From Promicromonospora umidemergens (GTDB lineage: Bacteria > Actinomycetota > Actinomycetes > Actinomycetales > Cellulomonadaceae), in NCBI RefSeq assembly GCF_024171995.1, contig NZ_JAMTCT010000006.1:124001-188000 (forward strand): a stretch of DNA of 64,000 nucleotides, written 5' to 3'. Below are positions 17,262 through 25,726 of this stretch, piece by piece. The notes beneath the pieces were generated by a model. That model was not told the origin of the DNA, did no database searches, and was given only the letters and a program-made list of their open reading frames with translations. How positions within the stretch are numbered: position 1 is the stretch's first letter; every line of letters starts with the position of its first letter. Position numbers and translations under genes: made by a program.

Positions 17262-17975
17262 ATGGACGAAAGTCCCCGACACGTGAGGACACCACTGGTG
17301 GACGACGAAGTCGTACTCTCTGCCCCCCTCTTCGCGGACATGGAAGGCGAAGAGACCCGCGCGCTCTTCGAGTCCATGGTGCCCGTGGAGCTGGTCCGGG
17401 GTGACGTGCTCTTTCGCGAGGGCGAGCCGGGCGACCGGCTCTATGTCATCGCGCAGGGCAAGATCAAGCTGGGTCGCCGGTCGAGTGATGGCCGCGAGAA
17501 CCTGCTGTCGATCCTCGGCCCGGGCGAGATGTTCGGTGAGCTCTCCCTGTTCGACCCGGGACCCCGCACCGCTTCGGCCTCGTCCGTGTCGGACTCCGTG
17601 GTCTACGAGCTGCGGCACGACTCGCTCGTGCGCTGGATCGCCGACCACCCGGGCGTCGCCACCCAGCTCCTCGGCGCGCTCGCACGCCGCCTCCGCCGCA
17701 CCAACGAGACCCTCGCGGATCTCGTGTTCTCGGACGTCCCTGGCCGCGTGGCCAAGGCTCTGCTGGACCTGTCGACCCGGTTCGGCGAGCCCAACGACGA
17801 CGGCATCCGCGTGGCGCACGACCTCACGCAGGAAGAGCTGGCGCAGCTCGTCGGCGCCTCGCGCGAGACCGTGAACAAGGCCCTGGCCGACTTCGCGACC
17901 CGCGGCTGGGTGCGCCGCGAGGGCCGGGCCGTGGTCCTGCTGGACCTGGACAGGCTGGAACGCAGGGCGCGCTGA
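17262..17975 (+). CDS. crp: Crp/Fnr family regulator (GlxR-like)
   Basis: This is a 237-residue protein. Residues about 30-145 form a cyclic-nucleotide-binding barrel with the phosphate-binding cassette FGELSLFDPGPRTASA, whose Glu and Arg contact cAMP in known members. The C-terminal helix-turn-helix DLTQEELAQLVGASRETVNK recognises TGTGA-type sites in the GlxR/Crp group. ATG 17262 is used; GTG 17226 and GTG 17298 are in frame, and homologues often start near the last. The gene is followed by a 30-bp-stem terminator. Confidence 0.92.
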   Translation: MDESPRHVRTPLVDDEVVLSAPLFADMEGEETRALFESMVPVELVRGDVLFREGEPGDRLYVIAQGKIKLGRRSSDGRENLLSILGPGEMFGELSLFDPGPRTASASSVSDSVVYELRHDSLVRWIADHPGVATQLLGALARRLRRTNETLADLVFSDVPGRVAKALLDLSTRFGEPNDDGIRVAHDLTQEELAQLVGASRETVNKALADFATRGWVRREGRAVVLLDLDRLERRAR

Positions 17976-17991
17976 GCTGTCGGTGCACGCA

Positions 17992-18055
17992 TGATCGGTA
18001 GATAGTCAGGTGGTCGGCACCTCGGGGTGCCGACCACCTGACTATTTACCGATCA
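17992..18055. terminator. Bidirectional terminator-like hairpin, 30-bp stem
   Basis: Positions 17992-18021 pair with 18026-18055 around the tetraloop TCGG, with one G-U wobble. It separates the convergent crp and phosphoesterase genes. It shares its core with the hairpin at 7588-7647. Confidence 0.82.
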
Positions 18056-18069
18056 TCCGCAGCGTGCGT

Positions 18070-19008
18070 TCAGGCGACCCGCGCCGTCAGCGTCATCAGC
18101 GTCGCCTCTGGGCGGCATGCGAAGCGGACCTGCGCGTACGGCGACGTCCCGGCGCCCGCCGAGACGTGCAGCCACGTCGACTTCTCGCCGCCCTCACGGT
18201 CCGGCCGCTCGCCGGGCCAGCCGTGCAGCCCGGAGGCCCGGACCCTGTCCAGGTCGCAGTTCGTCACGAGCGCCCCGTAGAACGGCAGGCGGAGCTGCCC
18301 GCCGTGCGTGTGGCCCGCGATGATGGCGTTGACGCCGTCGTCCTTCAGCTGGTTCAGGACCCGCTGGTACGGCGCGTGGACGACGCCGAGGCGCAGTACC
18401 GCGTCCTCCTCACCGGGCACACGACCCGGCTCCGGCATCAGGTCGAGCTCGAGGTGCGGGTCGTCCATGCCGACCAGGCCCACGGTGCGCCCGTCGCGCA
18501 GCTCCACGAGGCCCCGGTGGTTGTCCAGGTCCACCCAGCCGGCGTCGGTGAATGCCTTGGCGAGCGATGTCGTGGGCAGCGGCACCTTGTCCTCGCGCTC
18601 CACGCGAGCGTCCGGCAGCAGGTACCGGGCCGGGTTCTTGAACGTCGGGGCGTAATAGTCGTTCGACCCCATGACGAACGCCCCGGGGACGTCCATCAGC
18701 TGCCCGAGGACGTCGAGCAGCGGGGCCAGTGACTGCGCGTGCCCGAAGTTGTCGCCCGTGTTGATCACCAGGTCAGGCTCGAGCGCGGCCAGTGACCGCA
18801 CCCAGGCCTGCTTGGCGCGCTGACCCGGCGTGAGATGCAGGTCCGAGACGTGGAGCACCCGGATCGGCCGCTGCCCCGGGGGCAGCACCGGCACGGTCAC
18901 CCGCCGCACGCGGAAGAGCTTGGTCTCCACGTGCGCGTATGCCAACCCGGCGGCGGCAACGCCCCCAGCGATCCCGAGAACCTTGCCGACGTTACCCAGG
19001 GTACCCAT
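18070..19008 (-). CDS. Calcineurin-like metallophosphoesterase
   Basis: This 312-residue protein has a membrane anchor at about residues 10-25, then the metallophosphoesterase motifs VLHVSDLHLTPGQ, INTGDNFGH, MGSNDYY and AGHTHGGQ, which bind a dinuclear metal centre. The arrangement resembles YkuE/YaeI-type membrane-tethered phosphoesterases of unknown substrate. The start lies five bases downstream of the penicillin-binding protein stop, so the two form an operon. Confidence 0.88.
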   Translation of the reverse strand: MGTLGNVGKVLGIAGGVAAAGLAYAHVETKLFRVRRVTVPVLPPGQRPIRVLHVSDLHLTPGQRAKQAWVRSLAALEPDLVINTGDNFGHAQSLAPLLDVLGQLMDVPGAFVMGSNDYYAPTFKNPARYLLPDARVEREDKVPLPTTSLAKAFTDAGWVDLDNHRGLVELRDGRTVGLVGMDDPHLELDLMPEPGRVPGEEDAVLRLGVVHAPYQRVLNQLKDDGVNAIIAGHTHGGQLRLPFYGALVTNCDLDRVRASGLHGWPGERPDREGGEKSTWLHVSAGAGTSPYAQVRFACRPEATLMTLTARVA

Positions 19009-19013
19009 GCAGA

Positions 19014-21401
19014 TCAGTTGTTCCCGTTGCCGTTGCCGCCGCCGTTGCCGTTCCCGTTGCCGTTCCCGTTCCCGTTCCCGTTCTCACCGAAGTCCGAGCT
19101 TCCGCCGTCGGAGTCACCGAAATCAAGCTCATCCAAGTCCGACTCACCAGAGCCCGAGTCTCCGGAGCCACCGTCGCCCGACTCCGACTCCGACCCCGAG
19201 TCCGACCTCGGCGGAGTGGCCCTCTGACCGACCAGCTTGGGATCGGGTTCAGGGAAGCTCTTGACCGGCAGGCCCTCGATGGCCTGGTCCATGTAGGTCT
19301 TCCACGTGGGTGCCGCGACCTCGCCGCCATAGAGGTACTCGTGGAACTCGCCGTTCACGGTGATGTCGAAGTGCTCGAAGTCACCCTCTGACTCACCGAC
19401 CCACACGGAGGTCGACAGGTTCGGCGTGTACCCGGTGAACCAGCTCTGGTACGCACCGTTGGTGGTACCCGTCTTACCGGCCACAGCACGTCCATCCTTG
19501 AGACCGCCCAGCTCCCACGCGGTGCCCCAGGGGTCCCGGTTGAAGACCTTGGTCATTGCGTAGGCCACCGTGTTCGCCACGTTGGGCTCGACAGTCTGCT
19601 TGCAGTCCCCCTGAGGCACGTCCATGTCCTCGCCGGCCCGGTCCTTGACGGCGAGGATCGCGATCGGCTTGCAGTACGTCCCGCCACTGGCGTAGGTCGC
19701 GTACGCAGAGGCCATACCCAGCGGGGACGTCGACTGAGTACCGAGCACCATCGAGGGGAGAACCTCGATGTCCCGCGCGGTGGCCTCGCCCTCGATCGGT
19801 CCACCACCGTCAATCGACGCATGCTGGGTGGGCCGGAAACCGACGTCGTACGCGGACTGCCGGATGTCGCACAGGTCGAGCTGCTGCGACATGCGGGCGT
19901 ACACGGAGTTCACGGACTGGAACGTACCCTGGAGCACGCTCATGCTGGTGCTCTCCGCGGTCTCGGCGTTCCGCACCGTCCAGTCCTCACCGGCCAGGGA
20001 CGCACCCTCACAATTGCCCCTGAACGACGATTGCGGAAGCGTCACCGTCGTAGCGCTGATCCTTTCGTTCAGCGTGTGTCCGCTGCGCAGCCATTCGGTG
20101 AGCACGAACGGCTTGTAGTTCGAGCCGGCCTGAAAGCCTCGCGAGTTGCCGTGGGAGTAGTCCGCCGAGTAGTTCTGTGCGGTGTGCCGCGGCGCCGGGT
20201 TGCTGCTCGCGTCGTACGGGATGTTCTGCGCCATCGCCAGGATCTTGCCGGTCCCTGGCTCGACCGAGGTGATCGCCGCCTCGAGACCGCTGGGGTCATC
20301 AGCGGGAATCTCACCGGTGATGGTCTGCTCGGCGGCCCGCTGCTTCTTGATGTCGAGCGTCGTGATGATCTTGAGGCCACCGCGGTAGAGCAGGTCCTGA
20401 CGGTCGCTCCGCGTCTTCCCGAACTCGCGGCTGGCCATGACCTCCTTGATCACGTAGTCGCAGAAGAACGCGGCGCCCTCGGCGGAGTCACACCCGACGT
20501 CGAGCGGCTGGACATCGAGGCTGTCCTCCAGCTCCGTGTCGAACGCCTTGTCCCGCTCCTCGGTCGTGATGTAGCCGAGCTGCCACATCTTGCCGATCAC
20601 GAGATCCCGACGCTTTGCGGCATCCTCGGGGTTCTGCACCGGGTCGAACGCGTTCGGGGACTTGGTGATACCGGCGATCGTCGCCGCCTCGACCACCGAC
20701 AGGTCGCTCGACGACTTGTTGAAGTAGTGCCGCGATGCGGTCTCGACCCCGTACACGCTCCGGCCGAACTGCGCGATGTTGAGGTAGCCCTGGAGGATCT
20801 CGTCCTTGGACATCTGCTTCTCGATCGCGATGGCGAGCTTCGCCTCGCGGAGCTTTCGCGTGAGCGAGCCCTCGCTGGCCTCCAGCACGCCGAACGTGTC
20901 GCCCGACCGGTCAGCCTCTTCGATGAGCACGTTCTTCACGTACTGCTGTGTGAGGGTGGAGGCACCCTCGGTGGCGCCGCCGCCGAAGTTCTTGACCGCG
21001 GCGCGCGAGATGCCCTCAGGGTCCACGCCACCATGGGTGTAGAAGCGCTCGTCCTCGATGGAGATCACGGCGTTCTTCATGTGGTCCGCCACCTTGTCGA
21101 GCGGCACGATGATGCGGTTCTGCGCATAGAACGTGGCCAGCTTCGTCTTGCCGTCGCTCGCGTAGATCTGCGACTGCTCCGACAGCGGCCCAGGCACCAG
21201 CTCGGCGGGCACCTCCTCGAACACCTCGACGCCCGTGTCGACGGCAGTATCAACGCCCGATGCCAGTGGGATCACCAGTCCGGCCGCGATCACGCCGCCG
21301 GCGCCGGCGGTGAGCACGAATGCGAGAAGGAGTCCGATGAGCTGCGCTGCGGGAATGGTTCGAGTGACCCGACGCGGCTCGCGGGAATTCGGCAAGGCCA
21401 T
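19014..21401 (-). CDS. Bifunctional class A penicillin-binding protein (transglycosylase/transpeptidase)
   Basis: This 795-residue enzyme polymerises and crosslinks peptidoglycan outside the membrane. A helix at about 21-46 anchors it. The GT51 domain holds EDERFYTHGGVDPEG with catalytic Glu116 and TLTQQYVKN; the transpeptidase domain holds Ser427 in GSNYK, S496-V-N and K643-T-G. The GSNYK box replaces the more common GSTFK. The C-terminal about 90 residues are an acidic Ser/Asp/Gly stretch ending in alternating Asn-Gly, encoded by a hexanucleotide repeat at about 19016-19085. Confidence 0.93.
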   Translation of the reverse strand: MALPNSREPRRVTRTIPAAQLIGLLLAFVLTAGAGGVIAAGLVIPLASGVDTAVDTGVEVFEEVPAELVPGPLSEQSQIYASDGKTKLATFYAQNRIIVPLDKVADHMKNAVISIEDERFYTHGGVDPEGISRAAVKNFGGGATEGASTLTQQYVKNVLIEEADRSGDTFGVLEASEGSLTRKLREAKLAIAIEKQMSKDEILQGYLNIAQFGRSVYGVETASRHYFNKSSSDLSVVEAATIAGITKSPNAFDPVQNPEDAAKRRDLVIGKMWQLGYITTEERDKAFDTELEDSLDVQPLDVGCDSAEGAAFFCDYVIKEVMASREFGKTRSDRQDLLYRGGLKIITTLDIKKQRAAEQTITGEIPADDPSGLEAAITSVEPGTGKILAMAQNIPYDASSNPAPRHTAQNYSADYSHGNSRGFQAGSNYKPFVLTEWLRSGHTLNERISATTVTLPQSSFRGNCEGASLAGEDWTVRNAETAESTSMSVLQGTFQSVNSVYARMSQQLDLCDIRQSAYDVGFRPTQHASIDGGGPIEGEATARDIEVLPSMVLGTQSTSPLGMASAYATYASGGTYCKPIAILAVKDRAGEDMDVPQGDCKQTVEPNVANTVAYAMTKVFNRDPWGTAWELGGLKDGRAVAGKTGTTNGAYQSWFTGYTPNLSTSVWVGESEGDFEHFDITVNGEFHEYLYGGEVAAPTWKTYMDQAIEGLPVKSFPEPDPKLVGQRATPPRSDSGSESESGDGGSGDSGSGESDLDELDFGDSDGGSSDFGENGNGNGNGNGNGNGGGNGNGNN

Positions 21402-21509
21402 GACTCCAGGTTACGGGGTGCCCCCGACACGGCGCGCCGAAACTCGACCGGCCGTTGTGCAGGTCTCGTGCGGAATCGCCGTCGTCGATCGCGGGCTAGC
21501 ATCGGAGCC

Positions 21510-21677
21510 ATGGCAACGAAGTGGGAGTACGCGACGATCCCCCTCCTCATTCACAACACCAAGGCGATCCTCGATCAGTGGGGCTCGGACGGCTGGGAGC
21601 TCGTGCAGGTGGTCCCCGGACCCGACGGCACCGGTCTGGTCGCCTACCTGAAGCGACCAGCGGGCGGTGACGCATGA
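21510..21677 (+). CDS. DUF4177-like small protein
   Basis: This 55-residue protein, MATKWEYATIPLL..., has the WEY start and the DQWGSDGWELVQVV centre of DUF4177-type proteins (beta-alpha-beta). The GAGCC just upstream is a weak ribosome binding site. The stop overlaps the RidA start (ATGA). Function is unknown; conserved pairing with RidA is common in actinobacteria. Confidence 0.8.
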   Translation: MATKWEYATIPLLIHNTKAILDQWGSDGWELVQVVPGPDGTGLVAYLKRPAGGDA

Positions 21678-22141
21678 GTCACGAGCAGCGCCTCGCCGAG
21701 CTGGGCATCACGCTCCCCGAGGTAGCGGCCCCGGTCGCTGCGTACGTCCCGGCGGTGCAGACCGGACGCTACGTCTACACCTCCGGCCAGCTGCCCTTCA
21801 CCGAGGGCGCTCTGCCGGCCACCGGCAAGGTCGGCGAGGGCGAGAACCTGATCTCCCCCGAAGACGCAGCGATCTACGCACGTACCTGCGCTCTCAACGC
21901 GCTCGCCGCCGTCCGGTCGGTCACGGGCTCGCTCGACGCGATCACGCGCATCGTGAAGGTCGTCGGATTCGTCGCGAGCGACCCGGCGTTCACCGGCCAG
22001 CCCGCGGTCATCAACGGCGCCAGCTCGGTGCTCGGCGAGATCTTCGGCGACGCGGGCGTGCACGCCCGCTCCGCCGTCGGCGTGGCGGTTCTTCCGCTGG
22101 ACTCACCGGTCGAGGTAGAGCTCGTCGTCGAGCTCGCGTAG
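21674..22141 (+). CDS. RidA family deaminase-like protein
   Basis: This 155-residue protein has the RidA/YjgF fold: GRYVYTSGQLPF, ARTCALNALAAVRS and a C-terminal VHARSAVGVAVLPLDSPVEVE, where Arg in the HARSAVGV segment is the conserved active-site Arg. RidA hydrolyses reactive enamine/imine intermediates from PLP enzymes; this slightly longer subgroup has unknown substrates. It is coupled with the DUF4177-like gene. Confidence 0.9.
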   Translation: MSHEQRLAELGITLPEVAAPVAAYVPAVQTGRYVYTSGQLPFTEGALPATGKVGEGENLISPEDAAIYARTCALNALAAVRSVTGSLDAITRIVKVVGFVASDPAFTGQPAVINGASSVLGEIFGDAGVHARSAVGVAVLPLDSPVEVELVVELA

Positions 22142-22273
22142 TGCCTACGCAGCGGCCTGGAACGGGCGTGATCGGACCCACTGAAGGATCCGGTTTCGTT
22201 CCGGGCCCTGCGTCGGCTATTCTGAGCAGGCTTCCGCGGAAAGGCTTCTTGCCTGTCCTGCGGTGGACTCCAT

Positions 22274-22350
<77 letters not shown>

Positions 22351-22356
22351 TGGAAG

Positions 22357-22399
22357 AGGCCCTCTGGTCAGCAGAAATGCTGAGCTGGAGGGCCTTTTG
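22357..22399 (+). terminator. Terminator after tRNA-Pro
   Basis: AGGCCCTC (22357-22364) pairs with GAGGGCCT (22388-22395), and inside it TCAGCA/TGCTGA closes a GAAA loop. TTTT follows. It is a classical intrinsic terminator for the tRNA transcript. Confidence 0.8.
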
Positions 22400-22479
22400 C
22401 GTTGCTGTCGCCGGGCGCCCGTGCCCGCCTTCCCCTCCGGTGCGAGACTTAGGGCCATACCCAGCATGGGAGGCACCCG

Positions 22480-23715
22480 ATGGATCCGTACGTCCTCGTA
22501 GGTGGCGGGCTGACGACCGCCCGTGCCGCTGAAGCGCTGCGCACCGGCGGTTATGACGGCGATCTGGTGGTGGTGACCACCGAACCGCACCACCCGTACG
22601 AGCGCCCGCCGCTGAGCAAGGACTATCTGCGCGGCGAGTCGGAGCGCGACGTCGTCTTCCCGCTCGACGAGAGCTGGTACCGCGAGCACGACGTCGTGGT
22701 TCGCACCGGCGAGACGGTGGTCGGGCTGGATCCGGCAGGCCACGTCCTCACGCTGTCCGACGGCGCCACGCTCGCCTACGCGAAGGCGCTGCTCGCCCCC
22801 GGCTCCGCGCCGCGAACCCTCGACCTGCCCGGCGGCGACCTCGCCGGCGTGCACTACCTGCGCACCATCGACGACTCCGACCGCATCTCCAGCAGGCTGC
22901 TCGAAGCGTCGCTGGAGGGCGTGGGCAGGATCGTGGTGATCGGTGACGGGTGGATCGGGCTGGAGGTGGCGGCGTCAGCCCGGTCGCTCGGGCTGGACGT
23001 CACGGTCGTGGGCGACGGCCCGCATCCGCTCGGCCGCGTGCTCGGGCCCGAGATGAGTGACTTCTACGCGGGCGTCCACACCGAGCACGAGGCCCGCCTG
23101 GTCCGCGACGCGTCGGTCCTGGCGATCCGTGGTACCGACGGTCGCGTCACAGGCGTCGACCTGGCGGACGGCACGCATCTCGGGGCCGACGTCGTGGTGA
23201 TCGGCGTCGGTGCCACACCGAACGTAGGCCTCGCAGAGGCCGCGGGTCTGGATCTCCGGCCCGCCGCGCAGGGTGGCGGGATCGTCGTCGACGGAACCCT
23301 GGCGACGTCGGCCCCCGACGTCTTTGCCGGGGGCGACGTGGCCAGCGTCCCTTCCCCGCACTACGGACGTCCGCTCCGGGTGGAGCACTGGGCGGTCGCG
23401 CAGGAGACCGGCGCGCACGCCGGCCGCGCCATGCTCGGTGCCGCCGATCCGTACGACAAGCTGCCGTACTTCTACAGCGACCAGTACGACGTCGGCATGG
23501 AGTACACCGGCTGGGTGGACGTCCAGGCGGGATATGACGACGTGGTGGTCTCCGGCGACGCCGGCAAGCGAGAGTTCGTGGCGTTCTGGCGTGTCGACGG
23601 GCTGGTCGTGGCCGGCATGGCCGTGAACGTGTGGGAACAGATGGAGCGCGTGGAGGAACTGATCAGGTCTCGGAGGAAGGTGTCGACGGCGGAGCTGGAG
23701 GGCTTCGTAGGCTGA
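22480..23715 (+). CDS. FAD-dependent NAD(P)H oxidoreductase, ferredoxin reductase type
   Basis: This is a 411-residue flavoprotein. The FAD motif is near the start (YVLVGGGLTTARAAE), with ERPPLSKDYL typical of ferredoxin reductases; the NAD(P) motif IVVIGDGWIGLEVAASA is at about 150; the second FAD motif VFAGGDVASV is at about 285; and a C-terminal reductase domain follows. Such enzymes pass electrons from NAD(P)H to a ferredoxin or rubredoxin. No ferredoxin gene is adjacent, so the partner is unknown. Confidence 0.9.
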   Translation: MDPYVLVGGGLTTARAAEALRTGGYDGDLVVVTTEPHHPYERPPLSKDYLRGESERDVVFPLDESWYREHDVVVRTGETVVGLDPAGHVLTLSDGATLAYAKALLAPGSAPRTLDLPGGDLAGVHYLRTIDDSDRISSRLLEASLEGVGRIVVIGDGWIGLEVAASARSLGLDVTVVGDGPHPLGRVLGPEMSDFYAGVHTEHEARLVRDASVLAIRGTDGRVTGVDLADGTHLGADVVVIGVGATPNVGLAEAAGLDLRPAAQGGGIVVDGTLATSAPDVFAGGDVASVPSPHYGRPLRVEHWAVAQETGAHAGRAMLGAADPYDKLPYFYSDQYDVGMEYTGWVDVQAGYDDVVVSGDAGKREFVAFWRVDGLVVAGMAVNVWEQMERVEELIRSRRKVSTAELEGFVG

Positions 23716-23743
23716 CTGAGCCGGCACCCTCAGACCGTGCGTC

Positions 23744-24106
23744 TCAGACGGCGAACAGCAGACCTGCGCTGACCAGCATGACAACCGCGGTGGCGAAGTG
23801 GATCCCGAAGGCGACCGCCTTAGTACCACCGTGACGCAGCACGATCACGGTGTCGCCAAGCGGCGCCAACGTCACTGCGAGCATGAACCACGCCCCGGCG
23901 TGGGCGCCCGCGAAGAACAGGACCGCCAAGCCCGCGACACCGAAGGTGGCGTCCCGAATCCCCTTGATCTCGAGGTAGGCGCGGTCCTGGGTGGCGGGCA
24001 CACCATAGCCAGCGGCGGCGCGGTATGGCCTGCGCAGGAAGCCCACCCCGATGTACACGATGAACAGGTTGAGGACCACGGCCAGGGCGTACGCAACGAC
24101 GGTCAT
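23744..24106 (-). CDS. DUF4267 membrane protein
   Basis: This 120-residue protein has four hydrophobic segments (about 4-24, 52-68, 70-86 and 98-118) and the GYGVPA, LEIKGIRD and GDTVIVLRHGG motifs of DUF4267. It is divergent from a TetR regulator, with an operator-like sequence just upstream of its start; it is probably the repressor's main target. Function is unknown. Confidence 0.85.
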   Translation of the reverse strand: MTVVAYALAVVLNLFIVYIGVGFLRRPYRAAAGYGVPATQDRAYLEIKGIRDATFGVAGLAVLFFAGAHAGAWFMLAVTLAPLGDTVIVLRHGGTKAVAFGIHFATAVVMLVSAGLLFAV

Positions 24107-24118
24107 GCCATCTCCTTT

Positions 24119-24181
24119 CTAGCGCTGATAGGTTGCGTAGTCACGCTAGCAGGTCAGGGGCAGATCGGCTAGCAGCGCTAG
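24119..24181. promoter_or_regulatory. Paired operator-like palindromes between DUF4267 and tetR-type genes
   Basis: CTAGCGCTGATAG (24119-24131) is, on the other strand, CTATCAGCGCTAG, which differs by one base from CTAGCAGCGCTAG at 24169-24181. The second is a palindrome of CTAGC/GCTAG half-sites. Each copy lies close to one of the two divergent start codons, a typical TetR autoregulation design. Confidence 0.6.
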
Positions 24182-24190
24182 GATCGGAGC

Positions 24191-24772
24191 ATGACGATTC
24201 AGACGCGCCGGGAGCGCGAGCGGGCGCAGCGTGAGCAGCAGATCGTCGCGGCAGCCCGCGAGCTGGCAGAGACGGAGGGCTGGGAGGCGGTAACGACCCG
24301 CCGGCTCGCCGCCGAGATCGAGTACAGCCAGCCCGTCCTGTACAGCCACTTCAAGGGCAAGACCGCCATCATGACGGCGGTCGCCGTTCAGGGCTTCGAG
24401 GAGCTGGCCGACGAGGTGCGCGTCGCACGAATCGCTGCCCACGGAACCCGCGAAGCTGTCGCCGCGGTCGCAACCGCCTACACGGGTTTCGCCCGAAAGC
24501 GCCCCGCGCTCTACGACGCGATGTTCACCCATGCGGTCGACTTGCCGTTTGCGAGACCCGACACCCCCGTCCATCTGCGCAACGGGTTCGACGAGATTCT
24601 GCAGGCTGTCCAGCCCTTGGCCGCGGACGACGACCCCGGCATCCTCGCCGAAACCTTCTGGGCGAGCCTGCACGGCCTGGCCATGCTCGAGCGCAGCGGC
24701 CGCCTCCCTGCCGACCTGCACGGTGCCCGGTTGGATCTACTGATCAGCCGCTTCGCACCGGCAGCCACCTGA
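24191..24772 (+). CDS. TetR family transcriptional regulator
   Basis: A 193-residue regulator with the N-terminal helix-turn-helix REQQIVAAARELAETEGWEAVTTR...SQPVLYSHFKGK (about 15-60), then a helical ligand-binding domain of WHG type (ending AETFWASLHGLAMLE). It is divergent from the DUF4267 gene and probably represses it and itself through the paired CTA-CAGCGCTAG sites. Confidence 0.88.
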   Translation: MTIQTRRERERAQREQQIVAAARELAETEGWEAVTTRRLAAEIEYSQPVLYSHFKGKTAIMTAVAVQGFEELADEVRVARIAAHGTREAVAAVATAYTGFARKRPALYDAMFTHAVDLPFARPDTPVHLRNGFDEILQAVQPLAADDDPGILAETFWASLHGLAMLERSGRLPADLHGARLDLLISRFAPAAT

Positions 24773-24878
24773 CTGAACCTGCGGCGTCAGCCGCGAGACT
24801 GCGACGAACTGGCCGACGGCCGTATGTCGCTCAACGACGAACGCGCTCCCTCGTGCCGTGGGCCGTGCTGACCAGCGT

Positions 24879-25375
24879 TCAGGCCTCGCACGCCTCCTGG
24901 AGAGCCGTACCGAGGCGGTCGCTGCTATACCGCCCACGTAGAGCACCCCCCGGTGGGATGACGACGGCGCTCTGGGTGCCGTCGGGAACGCCACCGTCTG
25001 CCGGGCGGGCGGCAAACATGATGTCGTCACGCTGCTCATCGGGCACGGGCTGGAGCCGGTGGACGTCCAGGTCCGTGCTGATCACCGTGACCGGCCAGGA
25101 CGAAGGGTTTCTCACGGTTTGCCCCACAACCACGTCGTCGTCGGTGCCGAATATCGTCCCGTAGTCCGCAGGGGAAGACAGTCCAGGAGCTGCATGCCGA
25201 GGGAGCAGGCGGACGAGCCCGTCTCGATCCCGCCCGAGGCGGGCGATGCCTTGCCGCGCGCCGAGGTCCACGAACAGCGCCACGATGAGTGTGACGGGAT
25301 CCAGCTGCTACCACGCCGGCGCGGTGCCCCTGTCTCCGCTGCTTCGGCCGGGTCCACCGCTTCGACGCTGGTCAT
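24879..25375 (-). pseudogene. Frameshifted hypothetical membrane-anchored protein
   Basis: One frame starts at ATG 25373-25375 with MTSVEAVDPAEAAETGAPRR. The downstream sequence makes better sense in another frame, open from just after a TAG near 25310: QLDPVTLIVALFVDLGARQG, then a stretch containing DDVVVGQTVRNPSSWPV and PPGGALRGRYSSD, stopping at 24879. Joined, they would give a cytoplasmic N-terminus, one hydrophobic segment and an extracytoplasmic domain. Only the part from GTG 25283 is open in a single frame. I infer a frameshift near 25300; a sequencing error is possible. The 24773-24878 stretch downstream holds no gene. Confidence 0.4.
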
Positions 25376-25455
25376 GCGCTGAGAGTAGAACCTAGGTGCT
25401 GCCGCCGCCCGCAAAGGGCTGATGAGTGAGACTCCATAGGAGCCGTGCGAACGCA

Positions 25456-25538
25456 AGCGTAGAACGTCTGCTATCGCGAGCATAGAAGCCCTGCTAACAC
25501 CAGCGTAGAGTGCCTGCTAACGGCAGCGTAGAGGCGTG
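25456..25538. repeat. 23-bp direct repeats, about 3.6 copies
   Basis: Units start at 25456, 25479, 25502 and 25525 (the last partial). Each begins AGCGTAGA or AGCATAGA, has four variable bases and then CTGCTA. The two-turn period (23 bp) places the motifs on the same DNA face, as in cooperative operators. The array lies 80-165 bases upstream of the minus-strand frameshifted gene. Confidence 0.85.
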
Positions 25539-25636
25539 ATCGAATATCAGCGGCGGCTCCTGGACAACCCGTTGAGGCTCGAGGAGTGGTACCGCTGTCC
25601 TTGCTCGGTCACTGATCCAGCCACACACCGAGCGCT

Positions 25637-25685
25637 CCGCTGGCCGAGCTTGTCGAGACCAGGTCTTGACAAGCTCGACCAGCGG
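25637..25685 (-). terminator. Hairpin downstream of the DAHP synthase gene
   Basis: GAGCTTGTCGAGA (25646-25658) pairs with TCTTGACAAGCTC (25664-25676) with one wobble, extended by CCGCTGG/CCAGCGG outer arms (25637-25643 and 25679-25685). It is positioned as the terminator of the minus-strand aroF-type gene ending at 25727. Confidence 0.65.
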
Positions 25686-25726
25686 AGGCACAAGCCCGAC
25701 CAGCGAGAGGTCCGATCAGCGGAGCG

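Noticed and set aside
25456-25538. Possible CRISPR array
   Set aside because: Repeats are contiguous with only short variable parts within the unit and no distinct spacers; no cas genes are present.
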